Assembly (NCBI GenBank): GCA_038501195.1
Contig: JBBPUQ010000005.1
Location: forward strand, 4,526,001 to 4,590,000
DNA length: 64,000 nt
Source: Nemania diffusa
Taxonomy: Eukaryota; Ascomycota; Sordariomycetes; Xylariales; Xylariaceae
Direction of reading: 5' to 3'
Shown piece after piece: positions 10,477 to 22,600 of the stretch. The notes beneath the pieces were generated by a model. It did not search any database. It was not told the DNA's origin and saw only the letters and a program-made list of their open reading frames with translations. Position numbers and translations under genes: made by a program. Numbering within the stretch: position 1 is the stretch's first letter; each line of letters begins with the position of its first letter.

Positions 10477-12041
10477 GTTGCCGTTGTTGGTTGGTCGATC
10501 GGTTGGTTGATGCAGACGAGGCGGATGACGAGAGACCAACTACACTATACAGGCAGGTAGCCAGCTACCATTGAAGGAGTGAACATTGTAGTCTGTAGAG
10601 AAAGTCTAGGGGGAGAAGCCTGGAAGATCGCGTCTATGCATCGATTGATCAATTGTTTCCGGACCTGCGTCAGGCAGGTCGAGATCTGGGGAGCCTTGTG
10701 ATGGGGGCTGCCAAGGCTGAGGGGAACACCGGTCGATGCACTTGGGAGATTTAGCTGTGTAAAGCTAATCTATGCAACTATTGGGTTATTTCTTTAACCA
10801 AAACTACCCCACGTTTAGGTATGCAGTCCTTGGCCTACCTTGATGGCAACGTCAAAGAAACAACCCGTCTCCAATCAATTAATCTAACGCCATATTACGT
10901 ATTGATTAGGACTACTGATACATATATTTTGTGCTAAAGTGAATTGTTTTACTACTACCATCCCACACAGAGTGCTGTTAATTAAAACCAGGAATTCCCT
11001 TTTCCTATTCCCCCCCATAATACTTTTTTTGGTGCCTGACAAGCTTGCAAAGCTATTGTTTACTCATCAATCCACAGGTATGCAATCAACAGTTTATTTA
11101 AGTCTTGGTCTTTTATATTTATAGTCTCTAGCCTCTATTGTGTGTTTTAAACAGTAGAAATTACTTTCTGAAATCTAGAGTGCTGTTATTATCACTATCT
11201 TATTACCCTAGTAGATTCCCTAAATAGGTAAGCCGATGCTGCAATGAGGATTAGCTGGTACATCCTTGTCTTAACAGGCACGTGGACTCTGGACTATGCG
11301 GCGCTAGCCGACATCGCTGGGTACCTAGAGATGAGATTGTCGCCTCTTTGTTTGTTCTCTTCTCTAGGTAGGTGCCTACCTACTCAGTCATGCGTATCAT
11401 CACAGACAGCTTGTGTGCAACACTATTTCAGCCTAGATATTACTAACAAGTACAGATCTATACAGTACCGCCACTCGAAATAGACGATGAGAAAAAAAAA
11501 CACTGGGGCACTTATTATCATGGGATCAATTGGGCAAACCATGTTCCCTTTGTCCGCCCGCTTCCACTTCACCTAACACCATTCCTGTAGAAAGTTGGAG
11601 CAAAAAAAAAAAATAGACCTTGGATCAAGCGATTATTAATTATTAATGCCTAATGCCGCCGCTGTACCCGCGCCTTGCCTTGGCTAGCCTGTGCTATTAA
11701 AACTCAATTCCACCTTTCTAAGTTGCCCACCTTCTCTCCTCTCTTCAACCACTATACTACCCACTTCAGACCTTCTCAACTTCTTCAACGGTTTCACAAT
11801 CGCATTGCATGCAACTAACTCAAGGAGATTCTCGCACGGCTGAGGAGTATTACAGGTTATTAACTGTATACTCCTTGCGTCAGGACTAAACAACCTAAAC
11901 AACTCAAATAACCAACCCTGGCCCTCGTTGTCTCTGCTCTCGTCTGCCAAGTACAGGTATAGGGTCACTGTCTCACCCACAACACGGACCACTTCAAGCG
12001 CTAAGTGGCTACTTCGTCGGACAGCAACGAACAGTGTCGTC
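10477..12041. other. Intergenic region between vps23 and the dioxygenase gene
   Basis: About 1.56 kb separates two divergently transcribed genes and should contain both promoters. Composition becomes more AT-rich between 10,900 and 11,230. The open frames seen (for example 10,939-11,124 and 11,244-11,483) are short, lack recognisable domains and are not supported as genes. The dispersed motif CTAGGTAGGTGCCTACCTAC occurs near 11,364 as a near-perfect palindrome. Confidence 0.6.
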
Positions 12042-13514
12042 ATGAAACAACCTGTTCCCGTCTTGTCCGAATATGGAATCTCGCCAACGCACGGCTTCTT
12101 GCCCGATGTCCTGCCGTTGACGAGGCTCCCCGATCCATACTACAACAAGTGGGAGTCCATCGCCTCTAATCTGCAGGGCTTGATCCTCAGCAAGCGTCTT
12201 CGAGGAGTCATTGATCGTCTGTCCGTCTTTTCCACCATCGGTCTGGAACATGACGCTGAGTGGAGAAGGGCTTACATGCTCCTCACCTTTTTTGCCCATG
12301 GCTACATCTGGGGAGGTGACACTCCCTGCGATCGCGTGCCTGCGAGCATCTCGGCCCCCTTGCTGAGCATCTGCCGTCATCTTGAGATCCCTCCTGTGTC
12401 GACCTATGCAGCGTCCGTCCTCTGGAATTTCAAGCCGCTCTTCGTCGACGAGGCCATCGATGACCTTGATAACCTCGCTACTCTGGTGACCTTCACTGGA
12501 TCCTTGGATGAGTCCTGGTTCTATCTGGTGTCTGTTGCCATCGAGGCTCGGGGTGGCCCCATCATCACACTCATGTTGACCGCCGTGGCTGCTGCGCGGG
12601 ACGGCGACAGCGCAACCGTGACACGTTGCCTGCGTGCTTTTGCCGAGCGCCTTGACGATCTTGGTGCATTGCTGCGTCGCATGCATGAGAACTGCGATCC
12701 TGGATTCTTCTATCGTCGCATCCGTACGTTTCTAGCCGGAAGCAAGAACATGGCGGAAGCCGGACTCCCTCACGGAGTTGTCTACGACGATGGGAGTGGT
12801 CACTCTGAATACGTCCAGTATAGCGGCCCTAGCAACGCTCAGAGCAGTCTCATTCAGTTCTTCGATATCATTCTCGGCATTGAACATCGTCCAACTGGCG
12901 AAAAGGCCACTCCAGCCTCCGAATCGGAGCGCGAGGGTCGGGGTGCTGTGCCCAAGCACAATTTCATCCGCGACATGCGGCGATACATGCCCGGGCCGCA
13001 TGCGCGCTTTCTCAACGACGTCAGCTCGGTTGCCAATATTCGTGAGTTTGTGGAGGAGCGCCGTCACACGGACGCGCCTCTCAGCATCGCCTACGACGCT
13101 TGTCTTGCCATGCTACGGACTTTCCGCGATATCCACATCGCTATCGTCACGCGCTATATCGTTCTCCCATCCCGCGAGAACCGAGCTCGCAGCCGCTCCC
13201 GCAGCCCAGAAGCCGTCCGGACTCGGCAAAATCTCGCCACTGCGTCTCGCCATGAACACCATAAGAAGGTAAAAGGAACAGGCGGGACGGCGTTGATCCC
13301 TTTCCTTAAGCAGGCTCGAGACGAGACGGGCGAGCCGGCCGTGGAAGAGTGGGCCAAGAAGTTCATGAGCAGGCAGACGAAGGTCTCGGGCCAGAATGAC
13401 TTCTTCCTCGGTAAGGCGGAGGAGCAAGTCCCTCTCGACGAACCCATCGTCGAGCATGGACTGGCTGGCACCTGGAGCATGGATGAAGATGTGGGCGGCA
13501 TTTGCCACTATTGA
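12042..13514 (+). CDS. ido: Indoleamine 2,3-dioxygenase (IDO family)
   Basis: Haem dioxygenase that opens the indole ring of L-tryptophan to N-formylkynurenine, the first step of the kynurenine route to NAD in fungi; cytosolic. Single exon, 490 residues, starting at the first ATG of the frame (MKQPVPVL); the upstream open frame has no ATG. Family landmarks in order: YGISPTHGFLPDVLPL and PYYNKWE at the N-terminus; EWRRAYMLLTFFAHGY; FYLVSVAIEARGGP; GSKNMAEAGLPHGVVYDDG; and MRRYMPGPHARFL, whose His near residue 320 is the expected proximal haem ligand. A charged insert (SESEREGRG) precedes that block. Which of the several paralogous fungal IDO classes it belongs to cannot be told by eye. Confidence 0.95.
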   Translation: MKQPVPVLSEYGISPTHGFLPDVLPLTRLPDPYYNKWESIASNLQGLILSKRLRGVIDRLSVFSTIGLEHDAEWRRAYMLLTFFAHGYIWGGDTPCDRVPASISAPLLSICRHLEIPPVSTYAASVLWNFKPLFVDEAIDDLDNLATLVTFTGSLDESWFYLVSVAIEARGGPIITLMLTAVAAARDGDSATVTRCLRAFAERLDDLGALLRRMHENCDPGFFYRRIRTFLAGSKNMAEAGLPHGVVYDDGSGHSEYVQYSGPSNAQSSLIQFFDIILGIEHRPTGEKATPASESEREGRGAVPKHNFIRDMRRYMPGPHARFLNDVSSVANIREFVEERRHTDAPLSIAYDACLAMLRTFRDIHIAIVTRYIVLPSRENRARSRSRSPEAVRTRQNLATASRHEHHKKVKGTGGTALIPFLKQARDETGEPAVEEWAKKFMSRQTKVSGQNDFFLGKAEEQVPLDEPIVEHGLAGTWSMDEDVGGICHY

Positions 13515-14261
13515 GTTTAGCTCAATCTATAGTTCGCAATTGAAATCACTGTTTCCCAGTGTCATCGGCCAAAGCCAGGACCATCTGCAAGTATGAAATA
13601 CAGACCTAACGAGGCTATGATCATATCAATGATGAAATTTACGCCTGCCGCTTACTTTCTCGATTGCCAGCAGCCGCTATCCGTTGTGCGATGGCGACGT
13701 TTAGTTACACACACCTGACAGTAGGAAATAGTAGGTGACGGCTGACCAAAGGAATGTATTTCAAGGAAGCACCTTGGCTATAGCGTCCAACTCGAAGCGT
13801 CCTCGTGGGAGGACATGGTGTATCGCGAGCTCTCGCAAAGCGGTGCTGCTGAACGTAACAAACAATAACCCACCCCTTCCAGGCAATCACGGGACACGAT
13901 GTCCGCGAAGGACCTACCGGATCGATAGAGCCGTTCAGACAATCTCTTTGCGTCGTTCCACTGCATCCCGGCGCTGGAGGGGGCCGAGAATAAAGAAGCG
14001 TCCGAGAGGGTATGATTCCCCAGATCGCTTAGTAGATTTACCCAAGCTCGAGGATGCAGAAGTATCTCCCTTTCGACGTCGAAGTGTCATTTCATGCTGC
14101 CAGAAGTGCATGTATATTTATTGTCGATTACGACATAAGCCCGATACGTGTGTTACGGCCTGCCAATCTGCACATCTCACCGCCTCATTGTGTATCACAC
14201 ACCCACGTCCACACCCCTCCCCCTTCTCACCCACGGTCCAAGAGCAGCAGCAGCAGCAGCG
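13515..14261. other. Intergenic region upstream of a small membrane-protein gene
   Basis: About 750 bp. Open frames occur on both strands (for example 13,735-14,265 plus) but have no domain, signal or credible splice structure. An (AGC)n run of five units at about 14,243-14,260 lies just before the next start codon. Nothing else was recognised. Confidence 0.55.
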
Positions 14262-14714
14262 ATGATAAAGCCCAACGCCACCATCGCGCTCATCGTCACA
14301 TTCCTCGTCCTGGGCGCCTTCAGCGCCTTCTGCCTGTTCGTGCGCCGCGTCGGCGGCCCCGACGAATCGGACGACTCCGACACCGAGAGCGCGTCCGTGT
14401 TCTACGTCTCCTCGTCCACGTCCGCGTCCTCGTCGACAAACCAGGTGGATCCCGGTGTTCCGGTGGCGGCGCCGGTCGAGCCGCTGAGCTACCCGCCGGG
14501 TGTGCGGGTGTCTCGCGCGCCGTGGGATTCGCCGTCGAGAGAGGCCAGGGGGGTGGATGGGGACGAGAGTAGTAGCGGGGATGTGAATGGGGATTCGAGC
14601 GAGAGTGGAAATGGAAACGAGGGCGGGAACGGGAGTCGTGGCTGTACTGAGAGGGATGGTTGTGCAGGGCCTTCGGGTGCGGAAGATGGCGAACACGCTG
14701 GTGATAGGGGCTGA
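14262..14714 (+). CDS. Small single-pass membrane protein, unknown function
   Basis: Family not recognised. Single exon, 150 residues. Residues ~7-28 (ATIALIVTFLVLGAFSAFCL) form one strongly hydrophobic helix, followed by a positive stop (VRRV) and then a long acidic and Ser/Gly-rich tail (DESDDSDTESAS, later repeated SSG/GNG units). The layout fits a single-span protein with a disordered tail, cytosolic by the positive-inside rule. GC content is high, in contrast with flanking DNA. The start chosen gives the helix directly after MIKPN; an upstream in-frame ATG at 14,148 would add 38 unlikely residues. A minus-strand frame also spans the locus but lacks any signal or domain. Confidence 0.5.
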   Translation: MIKPNATIALIVTFLVLGAFSAFCLFVRRVGGPDESDDSDTESASVFYVSSSTSASSSTNQVDPGVPVAAPVEPLSYPPGVRVSRAPWDSPSREARGVDGDESSSGDVNGDSSESGNGNEGGNGSRGCTERDGCAGPSGAEDGEHAGDRG

Positions 14715-15154
14715 TGGGGTAGCTATGAGGCAGTGTGCCACAGCCCCCATTCATGCGTGCTAATATCGTGGATTCCAGGCAGGATAGATCTTCCTGCTTA
14801 CATTGAAGTATATCGCTCGATATACAGGTAGGCATGAGAGGGAGTCTCTAAACCGAGCCTCTGTTTCCACGTTACATAAATAAGAGCTAGTCAAACTTGC
14901 CCTTATAGTTTCACACATGTCGCGAAATCTTCAACCCTACGCGTTAATGAAAAAATGTCAAGTTTAGAACATATGATGAAACTTATTGTTTTGATTACGA
15001 AACCTGATAGATTTCGAAAAAGTGACGAAAAAGGTGGGGAAGATCTGAGATCTGGGTTCTCAGAATCATCCAACACCTACACGTGTAATAGCACCTATTC
15101 CCTTAGGTAGGTAAGATGTTCGTTGACGATATCTTCTGCCAAGTCCTATAAAAT
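14715..15154. other. Convergent intergenic region
   Basis: 440 bp between the 3' ends of the small membrane-protein gene (plus) and the DUF3632-like gene (minus). No feature was recognised apart from a TTAGGTAGGTAAG motif near 15,102, one of the dispersed TAGGTAGG-type motifs of this genome. Confidence 0.5.
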
Positions 15155-15929
15155 TTATATATAATTCAAGATTTCTGCTGCCTTTAACGCCATGTCCTTT
15201 CGCTCAGGGTCCGATTCTTGGCTCCCTATTTTCCTAAAGCACGCTATCCAGTGTACCCAGTCACCCGCGTACACCTCCTGTTGTGTCGTTGGATTAGACG
15301 CATTTATTAAATACGTCTTATTCCCTATCTGCCGTGCGTGGTCTTGGGTAATCTTGCTCACGCAGAGGGCTGCGCCCCTCCATAGGGCCTCCCTATCCTC
15401 CATATTGTGTTTTACGTTGAAAGCTTGGAGTAGAATTGTCAAGAATGGCCATGGGTCACCTGCTCCGCAGCTGAATCTCTGGAATTCGAGGGCAGCGAGC
15501 TCGCCGATAAGATCGCAATAGTGTAGCCAGTATTTCCCCGGATGCTCTCTTGCGCGCTCTAGATGAACATTGAAAAGTCAGATCCGAAGCTATTAACACA
15601 ACAGCCATGAAGCGAGACCAGAGAGAGTACTTACTATAAATTCTCTCAAGTGTATGGGTGATGGCGCGGCCGGCTTGATCTGGATCCCGCATCCTTAGCA
15701 TGTCCATTAGCGAGGCAGCCTGCTCGTTACAATCTCCGAGAGTTTGCCAGAGAGCATCTTCAAGAATTTTTTCCAGCCAGCCAGTGCCCGGTCCATAAAT
15801 CTCCGCATCAAAGGCCGTCGGAATCTCTTCCACTACATCTAGGAAGGTTGGACCCGAAAGCTCACTACACAACAAACGGACGAATGACGAGGCCTCGTTA
15901 TTGTCACTGTCTATTAGACTGTGAGTCAT
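15155..15929 (-). CDS. DUF3632-like fungal protein, unknown function
   Basis: Two exons (15929-15635 and 15558-15155) flank a 76-bp intron with GTAAGT donor and CTAG acceptor, giving 232 residues. The C-terminal part has the pattern I associate with the fungus-specific DUF3632 family: REALWRGAALCVSKI, then WVHWIACFRKIGSQESDPE and a final AAEIL helix. The N-terminal half is acidic and helical, with LERIYKRAREHPGKYWLH across the splice junction. No catalytic residues are known for the family and none stand out here. Upstream on the minus strand (about 16,020-15,972) a possible extra ATG exon exists, but its phase runs into a stop, so the start at 15,929 was kept. The assignment is from pattern memory, not an alignment. 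Confidence 0.6.
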
Positions 15930-16624
15930 AGTGCTTCATCTGTTAGTCCGTTGAAGGCGGGTTATAAAGTGATATATACCTTTTCAAATCCTTTCCAGTT
16001 CGGAATGATTCGACTGCTCATATTTAAGTGAGAAGTTTTCATATCATTTTTTGGGTTTATGATGTAAAAGCGATCAGAGCCCTGTCAATAGTTTGTTTGT
16101 TACACACGAGCCGCGGGAGACACGTTAGCAGCACAATCTGCCAACTATTGAAATTCTTGTTTATTTTGATTCACCTGGAATAACACAGCCCATGCGTAAC
16201 CAAGACTTTAATGTTATTAAATGAATGGTGTTTCTAAGTCTAGATTTTGCCACTTGTTACGCGGCACACTTACTTACATAGCCACATCTGAAGACCTTCA
16301 AACTTAGTCTGCCTCTTGTTACTTAACACATGTTTCTATTGAAAACTAGCAAGACGTAAAGAGGTATTGGAGGAAACAAGCCACAGGGTCTTCAAAAGGT
16401 CTTAGGTGGCTTCATTAATGGAAAATCACTGCTATCCATTACAAATACATGAAGGAGTGACAAAGTAAGCAATAGGGCCAGTGCTGAATAGGACTTTTTA
16501 AACATGTGACAAATTGTTATTTAAATAACCTTAATCCTCAAATTTCATCCCTTATTACATTACTTTCAATATATAACTTAATTTTGTCGTATTTCTTACT
16601 TTACCGCAAACAATCGAAACAAAG
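15930..16624. other. Intergenic region between divergent genes
   Basis: About 695 bp, AT-richer than the gene arm further left. It should contain the promoters of the DUF3632-like gene (minus) and the LURP-one-related gene (plus). No gene, RNA or transposon end was identified. Confidence 0.5.
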
Positions 16625-17223
16625 ATGTCAGATCCAAAGCCATCACCTCCAAAAGAACTGGGAATCTTCCCACAGTTCTGTAACTTGCCTGGGATATCCT
16701 CCGTATGCCATTGGAAATGTTTCTGTCCGAGAACAGGCAAAGATCTCCTAGCATTCAAAAAGACCTATCATGTCTTCAGTCCCAACGGTAGAGCAATTAC
16801 CGATATCGAAGGTAACCGCCTGCTGGAAGTTCAACCGAGGAGAAGGCGCACCGATTTCTACGTGGACGGTCCTACTGGCAAAGCCATGGTTCATTTCGAG
16901 AGCAAGTTCAAAGCAGTTCTTAACACTTTCCTCTACTGGATAAACTAACGTGTTTGGGACTAGAGGATTACCTGACATGCAAATTCAAGTCATGGTTGGG
17001 GACGGAGGAGGTGTTAGCAGCCAACTGCGACCTCGATAATCCCCCGGTTGAAATCACCAATACGGCTACAGGACAAACAGTTGCTAGTCTAAATTATACT
17101 ACCTGCGAATTGGGAGATCATGATGCCATTAAAATGACGTTCAAGCCACATGTTGACGTGGCCCTCATGACGGCGTTATCGCTTTGTATATACTATCATC
17201 AAAAAGGAAAATGGTTCTGGTAG
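16625..17223 (+). pseudogene. LURP-one-related (tubby-like fold) protein, frame broken near 16,945
   Basis: Two adjacent frames together look like one LURP-one-related protein, a 12-stranded barrel related to tubby and scramblases. The first (16,625-16,948) gives KKTYHVFSPNGRAITDIEGN, RRRTDFYVDGPTGKAMVHFE and KFKAVLNTFLYW, then stops. The second (from about 16,940 in another frame) continues with GLEDYLTCKFKSWLGTEEVL and ends in FKPHVDVALMTALSLCIYYH, matching the family's closing strand and helix. An AACTAAC branch-like site and CTAG acceptor sit at the junction. No donor in the right phase leaves the conserved strands intact, so a one-base indel is the simpler reading. The stop codon is 62 bp from the first LTR of the AT block. 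Function in fungi is unknown. Confidence 0.55.
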
Positions 17224-17285
17224 AGGATCCCACCCTTGGAGCACCCTCTTCGCTTATACTCAGAGGGCCCCAAAAATTGTAGACA

Positions 17286-17540
17286 TGTGATGGGTGCAAT
17301 ACTGGCAATAGGTTCAAGGACCAAATAATACTATATATTGTGAAAAGAAAACTAAGGTTGAAAAAACTAAGAAATAAACCTAATTTTTTCAGTTAAGTTG
17401 ATATATTTATATAAGTGCTTTATTATTTATTATTTTTATTTTTTTATATTTATTACTTTATTTAATTTTTAATAAATTTATTGTTTTAAACAAATAATAA
17501 AATTTATTTAGCTATTTTAATTATTTATTAGTTATATTAT
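17286..17540 (+). repeat. Left LTR of element Y
   Basis: The first ~120 bp keep normal composition (TGTGATGGGTGCAATACTGG) and the rest is AT-only. It pairs with 51,166-51,420. The left edge was placed where the match to the right copy begins; two non-RIP mismatches occur just before it. RIP decay fades out within this repeat, marking the left border of the AT block. Confidence 0.65.
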
Positions 17541-18464
17541 TATTTTAAATGTATTTATAACAGTGTATAAAGTATTTTAAATATATATATTAATATTAAA
17601 ATTAAAAAAAAAAGAATTAACTGCAAATAAAATTTCTATAACTAAGCTTTTTATATACAAGTTTTTTTATTTAATTTATAAGTTTACAACTTAATTAATA
17701 AATTAAAAGTTATAATTATTTTTTTAAATTTTTATTTATATATAAAAATAAATATAAACAAAAACTTTAAAAAATATAACTGTTTTATTTTTTTAATTAT
17801 TTTTATTATAAAAGTTAATATATTTTTTTTATAAATAATAAAAAACAATTTTATATATAATAATTTATATTTTTATATTATAAATATATTTGTTTTTTAT
17901 AATGTTTGTTTTATAATTTATATATAGTTTTTATAGTATAAAGCTTTTTTTTTGTTTAAAGTAATTTAATTAAAACATTTAAAAAGTTTTAAAAGTTTTT
18001 TTAAAAGTTTTAAAAATTTTAAAAGTTTTAGTTAAAGCTAAGTTTAATAAAAAATATAAAACTAATTTTTATAGTATTAATATTTATAAAAATAATATTA
18101 TTAATATTATTTATATTTTAATATTTAAAACAATAGTTTTATTTATAACTTTTATTAAATTAAAAAAAAAGCTATATAAAAATGTTATATTTATTGAAAA
18201 TAATTTTATAATTATTAATTTTAATTTATAGCTTAAAATTTATAATAGTATATAAATTATAAATTTAAAAAATGTTAATAAAAGTAAAAATATTTATATT
18301 TTAGTTATTTTTTTACTAAAATGTAAAAAATAAATATATTAAGTTTTTATTTTTTATTTTTAAAATTTAAAATTTATATAATATTTATATAATTTTATTA
18401 AAGTTTTTATATATATATAAAAAAATATTAATAATAATTATAAAATTTTATATATTAAGTTTAT

Positions 18465-18807
18465 TGTTATAATTATTAAAAGTATAATAATTAATTAAAG
18501 AATTTTATTAATTAAAATTTTTTTTTTAAAAAAAAAAAAAAAAAAAACTAAATTATATATATATATTATATAAAATATATAAATATATAAAATTATAAAT
18601 AAAATTATAAATAAAGTTATAAAGTTTAATTAAAGTTTGTTTAAAATAAGTTTTATAAAATAAATTTTTTAAAATAAATTATTTTAAAAATTATAATTTT
18701 TATAAATTAATAAAAATTATAAAATTATATTATAATAAAATATATAAATTTTAATTTATAATTTATAAAATAAATATAAAAATTAATAATTTATATAAAT
18801 TATTATA
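18465..18807 (+). repeat. Left LTR of X1
   Basis: It matches 29,875-30,205 in the same orientation and 30,290-30,591 in the reverse orientation. The shared core is A-tract, CTAAATTATATATATATATT and ATAAAATTATAAATAAA-type units. The 3' limit is approximate. Confidence 0.6.
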
Positions 18808-19382
18808 TTATTTTATTTAAAAATTAAAAATTTAATATAAATTAAATTAAAATTAATTAAATATAATATTTAAAGTTAATTTTAATATTTAAATTAAATA
18901 TTTTATTATTATTTTTATTTAATTTTATAATTTAATTAATAGTTTTAATTTAATTAATTTATTTAAATAATAATAATTTAATATAATAAATATATTTTTA
19001 AAATTTTTTATAAAATATTAAATATTATTAAAATTATAACTTTTTTATAAAATTTAATATTATAGTTTTTTAGTTTTATTAAAAATTTTTAATTTTAATA
19101 TTTAATTTTTTTAAATTTTAATTTATTATTAATTTTATTAATTAATAATAAAATTTATTATTATTATAATAATAAATTATTATTTATTTTTTTTAATTTA
19201 TTTATATAAAATAAGTTTTTTTTTTATATAAATTTAATAAATTTAATTTATAATTATATTTTTTTTATTTAAAAACTTTAAATAATTTAAAATATTATAA
19301 ATTAAAATAAATTATTAAAATATATATTAAAAAACTTTTTTTATATAAAAATATTTTATTATATTTAAAAAAATTAATAAAC

Positions 19383-19690
19383 TGTTGAACTAATGACTTA
19401 ATAGAACTTGTACATATATATTAAATGTATATAACTAGGACTTAGACCAGAACTTTTATTAAGTAACCAAATAAATAAAAAATACAAGAATTCACTAGGA
19501 TCTATAAAACCTACAGGTTTTACGCATATATACATGTAAATAACCTGTATATAACTTTTTTAGTTGTACTTTTTTTTATAAAACATACATATAAATTAAT
19601 ATAAAACTTTAAAACTTAAAAATAAACTTTAATTTTTATAAATTATTTTAAATCTTTTTGTATATATATGTACAAAAAGTTCTATTAATA
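19383..19690 (+). repeat. 5' LTR of LTR1
   Basis: 308 bp, the least mutated stretch in the AT block: it keeps words such as GGACTTAGACCAGAAC and CACAGG-like sites (CCTACAGGTTTTACGCAT). It contains an inner inverted pair CTTTTTGTATATAT / ATATGTACAAAAAG near its 3' end, a possible polyadenylation-region hairpin. Confidence 0.9.
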
Positions 19691-22600
19691 CTAATTAATA
19701 ATTATAAAACATAATTATAAATTAATAAAATAAAAAAATAGAGCTTAGTTATAAAATAGCTTTTATACTTGATTTTTTACTTTTTGTATAAAAAATAAAC
19801 TATTATTTATATTAATTAGCAAAAAAAAAGTTAAATTAACTATTAAACAAAAAAACTTAATTATTGCAAAATTGAAAACTTTTTTTATATAATATTTAGT
19901 TACTTTTATATAAAAATTAACAAAACTATAAACTATTTTATACATTTAACTTTTTAACTATTTTATTTATTTACTTATTTTTTTATTTTTATATATATTT
20001 TTTTTTATAACTATGTTAAAACTAGCAATAAAATCAGTTATAGTAATTGCAGCTGCAGTAGCTAAAACTAACTATTTTAAATTTTCGAACAAAAAACTGT
20101 ACTTATTTTCGTATAAAAATATAGCTAAAAAAAGCAGCATCAACGTTTTTAAATAAAAAAGCAAAACTAATTTTAAATATTAAAATATTATTATTAATTT
20201 AAACAACTTAATTATTTTAATATAAATATTTATATATTTTATATAATATTTAAAAAAGTATATATAACTAAAAATCAAAAATAAACAGTTTATATAAACG
20301 TTTGTAATAAATTTTAAAAATTAAACAAAACTTATGTTTGTAAATATTAATTGTACATTTAAATATATATTTGTTATAATAGTTACAAATAATAAAAAAA
20401 TTAAAATATGTAAAAATATATGTAACAATAAGCTTGTATATATATTTAAAAAATTTAGCAATAACAACAATAATAAAAAATTAAATAATAATATATTTGT
20501 ACAAACAGTTTTAGTATTTATATTAATAAATATACTAGAACTTTTAGTTATATAAACAAACTATTTAATACTATAACTAGCTGTACTAAAACTAACAATA
20601 TTAGTACATATTTTAGTATTTAATACAAATAATTAAATATTTAGTTTTTTTATATAAATAAAAACTTAAAAACTTATATTTATTTCTAAAATTTTTACTG
20701 CATATTTTATACTTTTACTTATATACAAAAATCGATTATATAAACTTTTTTTTATTTAAATTATTTATAATAGTTTAATTAAAATAGTTTAATTTATTAC
20801 ATTTACTAAAATATAGCGATTTAACTAAAACTATAGTAATAAATTATACAACATATTATATAACAAAGCTTAAATTTTTATTTCGATATATTATTAACTT
20901 AAAATTATTAAAAAATAATATTATGTAATATTTTCTTTTATATTAAAAAAAAAAGCTAAATAATATTATTTTAACTATATTAGTTTAATATATAAATAAA
21001 ACAAAATTTATACAATATTTAACAATTACTTTAATATAACAGTTAAATATAATTAGTACTAAATTAATTAAACTATTATTATTTTTATATAAATAAAATA
21101 AAACAATTTAATAAAAATAATATTTGAAATATTAAAAACTATAATTAACAAGCTATAACTTATATAATATATTTTAAAATTTAGTTATTATAAAAAAATA
21201 TTATTTTATATAATAGTTGTATAAGTATGTTTTAATATATTTAAGTTTAAACTTGTTTTAATTAGTTAAAAACTTATATATAAAACTTTATTTTTTGATT
21301 TATAAACAGTACTACAAGTTTTTTTTAATTAAAAAATAAACTACTATTATATAACAAATGTTTATTTTGTTAATAAATAATACAATATTAAGTATTTAAA
21401 ACAATTATATAATTATAGCTTTAAAAAAAACTTTCACTAAAAACTACAGCGATTATATAATAAAAATAATAAAAATAACAAAAAATGCTTTATTTATAAA
21501 AAGCTTAATTGTTAATTTATTAACTATAATTAACAAAAAAAGTTAAAAGTAAAAAAATAATATTTTATTATATATAATACTTTAAAATAAAAAGCTTTAT
21601 TATATAAAAAGTATAATGTATTTATATTAAACTATAAAAGTAATAAAAACTTTTTATATAACAATAAATCTAATAATAATTTAAATTTTAAAACTAAAAA
21701 CAAAATAGTTTAATTTTTAATAAATTTAATATATTTTTATTATATAACAAAAAAAAACATATATATTTAAAACTAAATATTAATATTAAATAATTTTTAC
21801 TTAAACAGTTAATATAGTATAAAGTATTAAAATATTTTATAAAATATTAATACAATTAAAGTTTTAATTATTAAAAAAGTTTAAACTAAAATTTTTGTAC
21901 AAAAAAACTTTTTTATACAAATAAATTAAACTTTAAATAGTATAACAATTTAATTTAGTAATATTAAAAGCTTTAAAGTTATAAATACTATAACAATTTT
22001 AATATTAATTAAACTAATTAAATTTTATATTTTAAATATATTAACTTTATTTTTATTATTATTACAAAATATAAATTAACTATATATATATTTTAATAAT
22101 ATATAAAATATAATTATATAACAAAATAATATAATAGTATTAATTGTACAAAAATAAAAATACTTGTTTTTTAATATTAATTAATTAAAAACTATAAGTT
22201 ATTTTATAAAACAAAAACTTTAAAAGTTATATTGTTAATTTAAATATTTTTATATAAAAAAACTTATAAAATTATTATAAAAAGCTAAATATAATAATAT
22301 TAACATTTTAATATTTCGAAAAATTAAAAAGTTTTGTTACTATTGTTAATTATATAACTAAGTTTTAAAAAAATTTAAATTTTTATTAAAAAATAAATAT
22401 AATTTTAACTATAAAATTGTTATTAATATTATATAAATTAACAAATAATTAACTTTATATATAATTAATACAAATATTTTGTTTTAAATAACTAAATTTT
22501 TAAAGTTTTTAAATATATATAATATTTAAAACATATTATATTAATGTTAAATTTTAATATATTAAAAACTGCTTAATTATATTATATATAATTTTAATAT

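Noticed and set aside
12009..13508. Minus-strand open frames across the dioxygenase gene
   Set aside because: Antisense to a clear, full-length IDO coding exon.
14118..14835. Minus-strand frames opposite the small membrane protein
   Set aside because: Arg/Pro/His-rich compositional frames; the plus strand has a proper start followed by a membrane helix.
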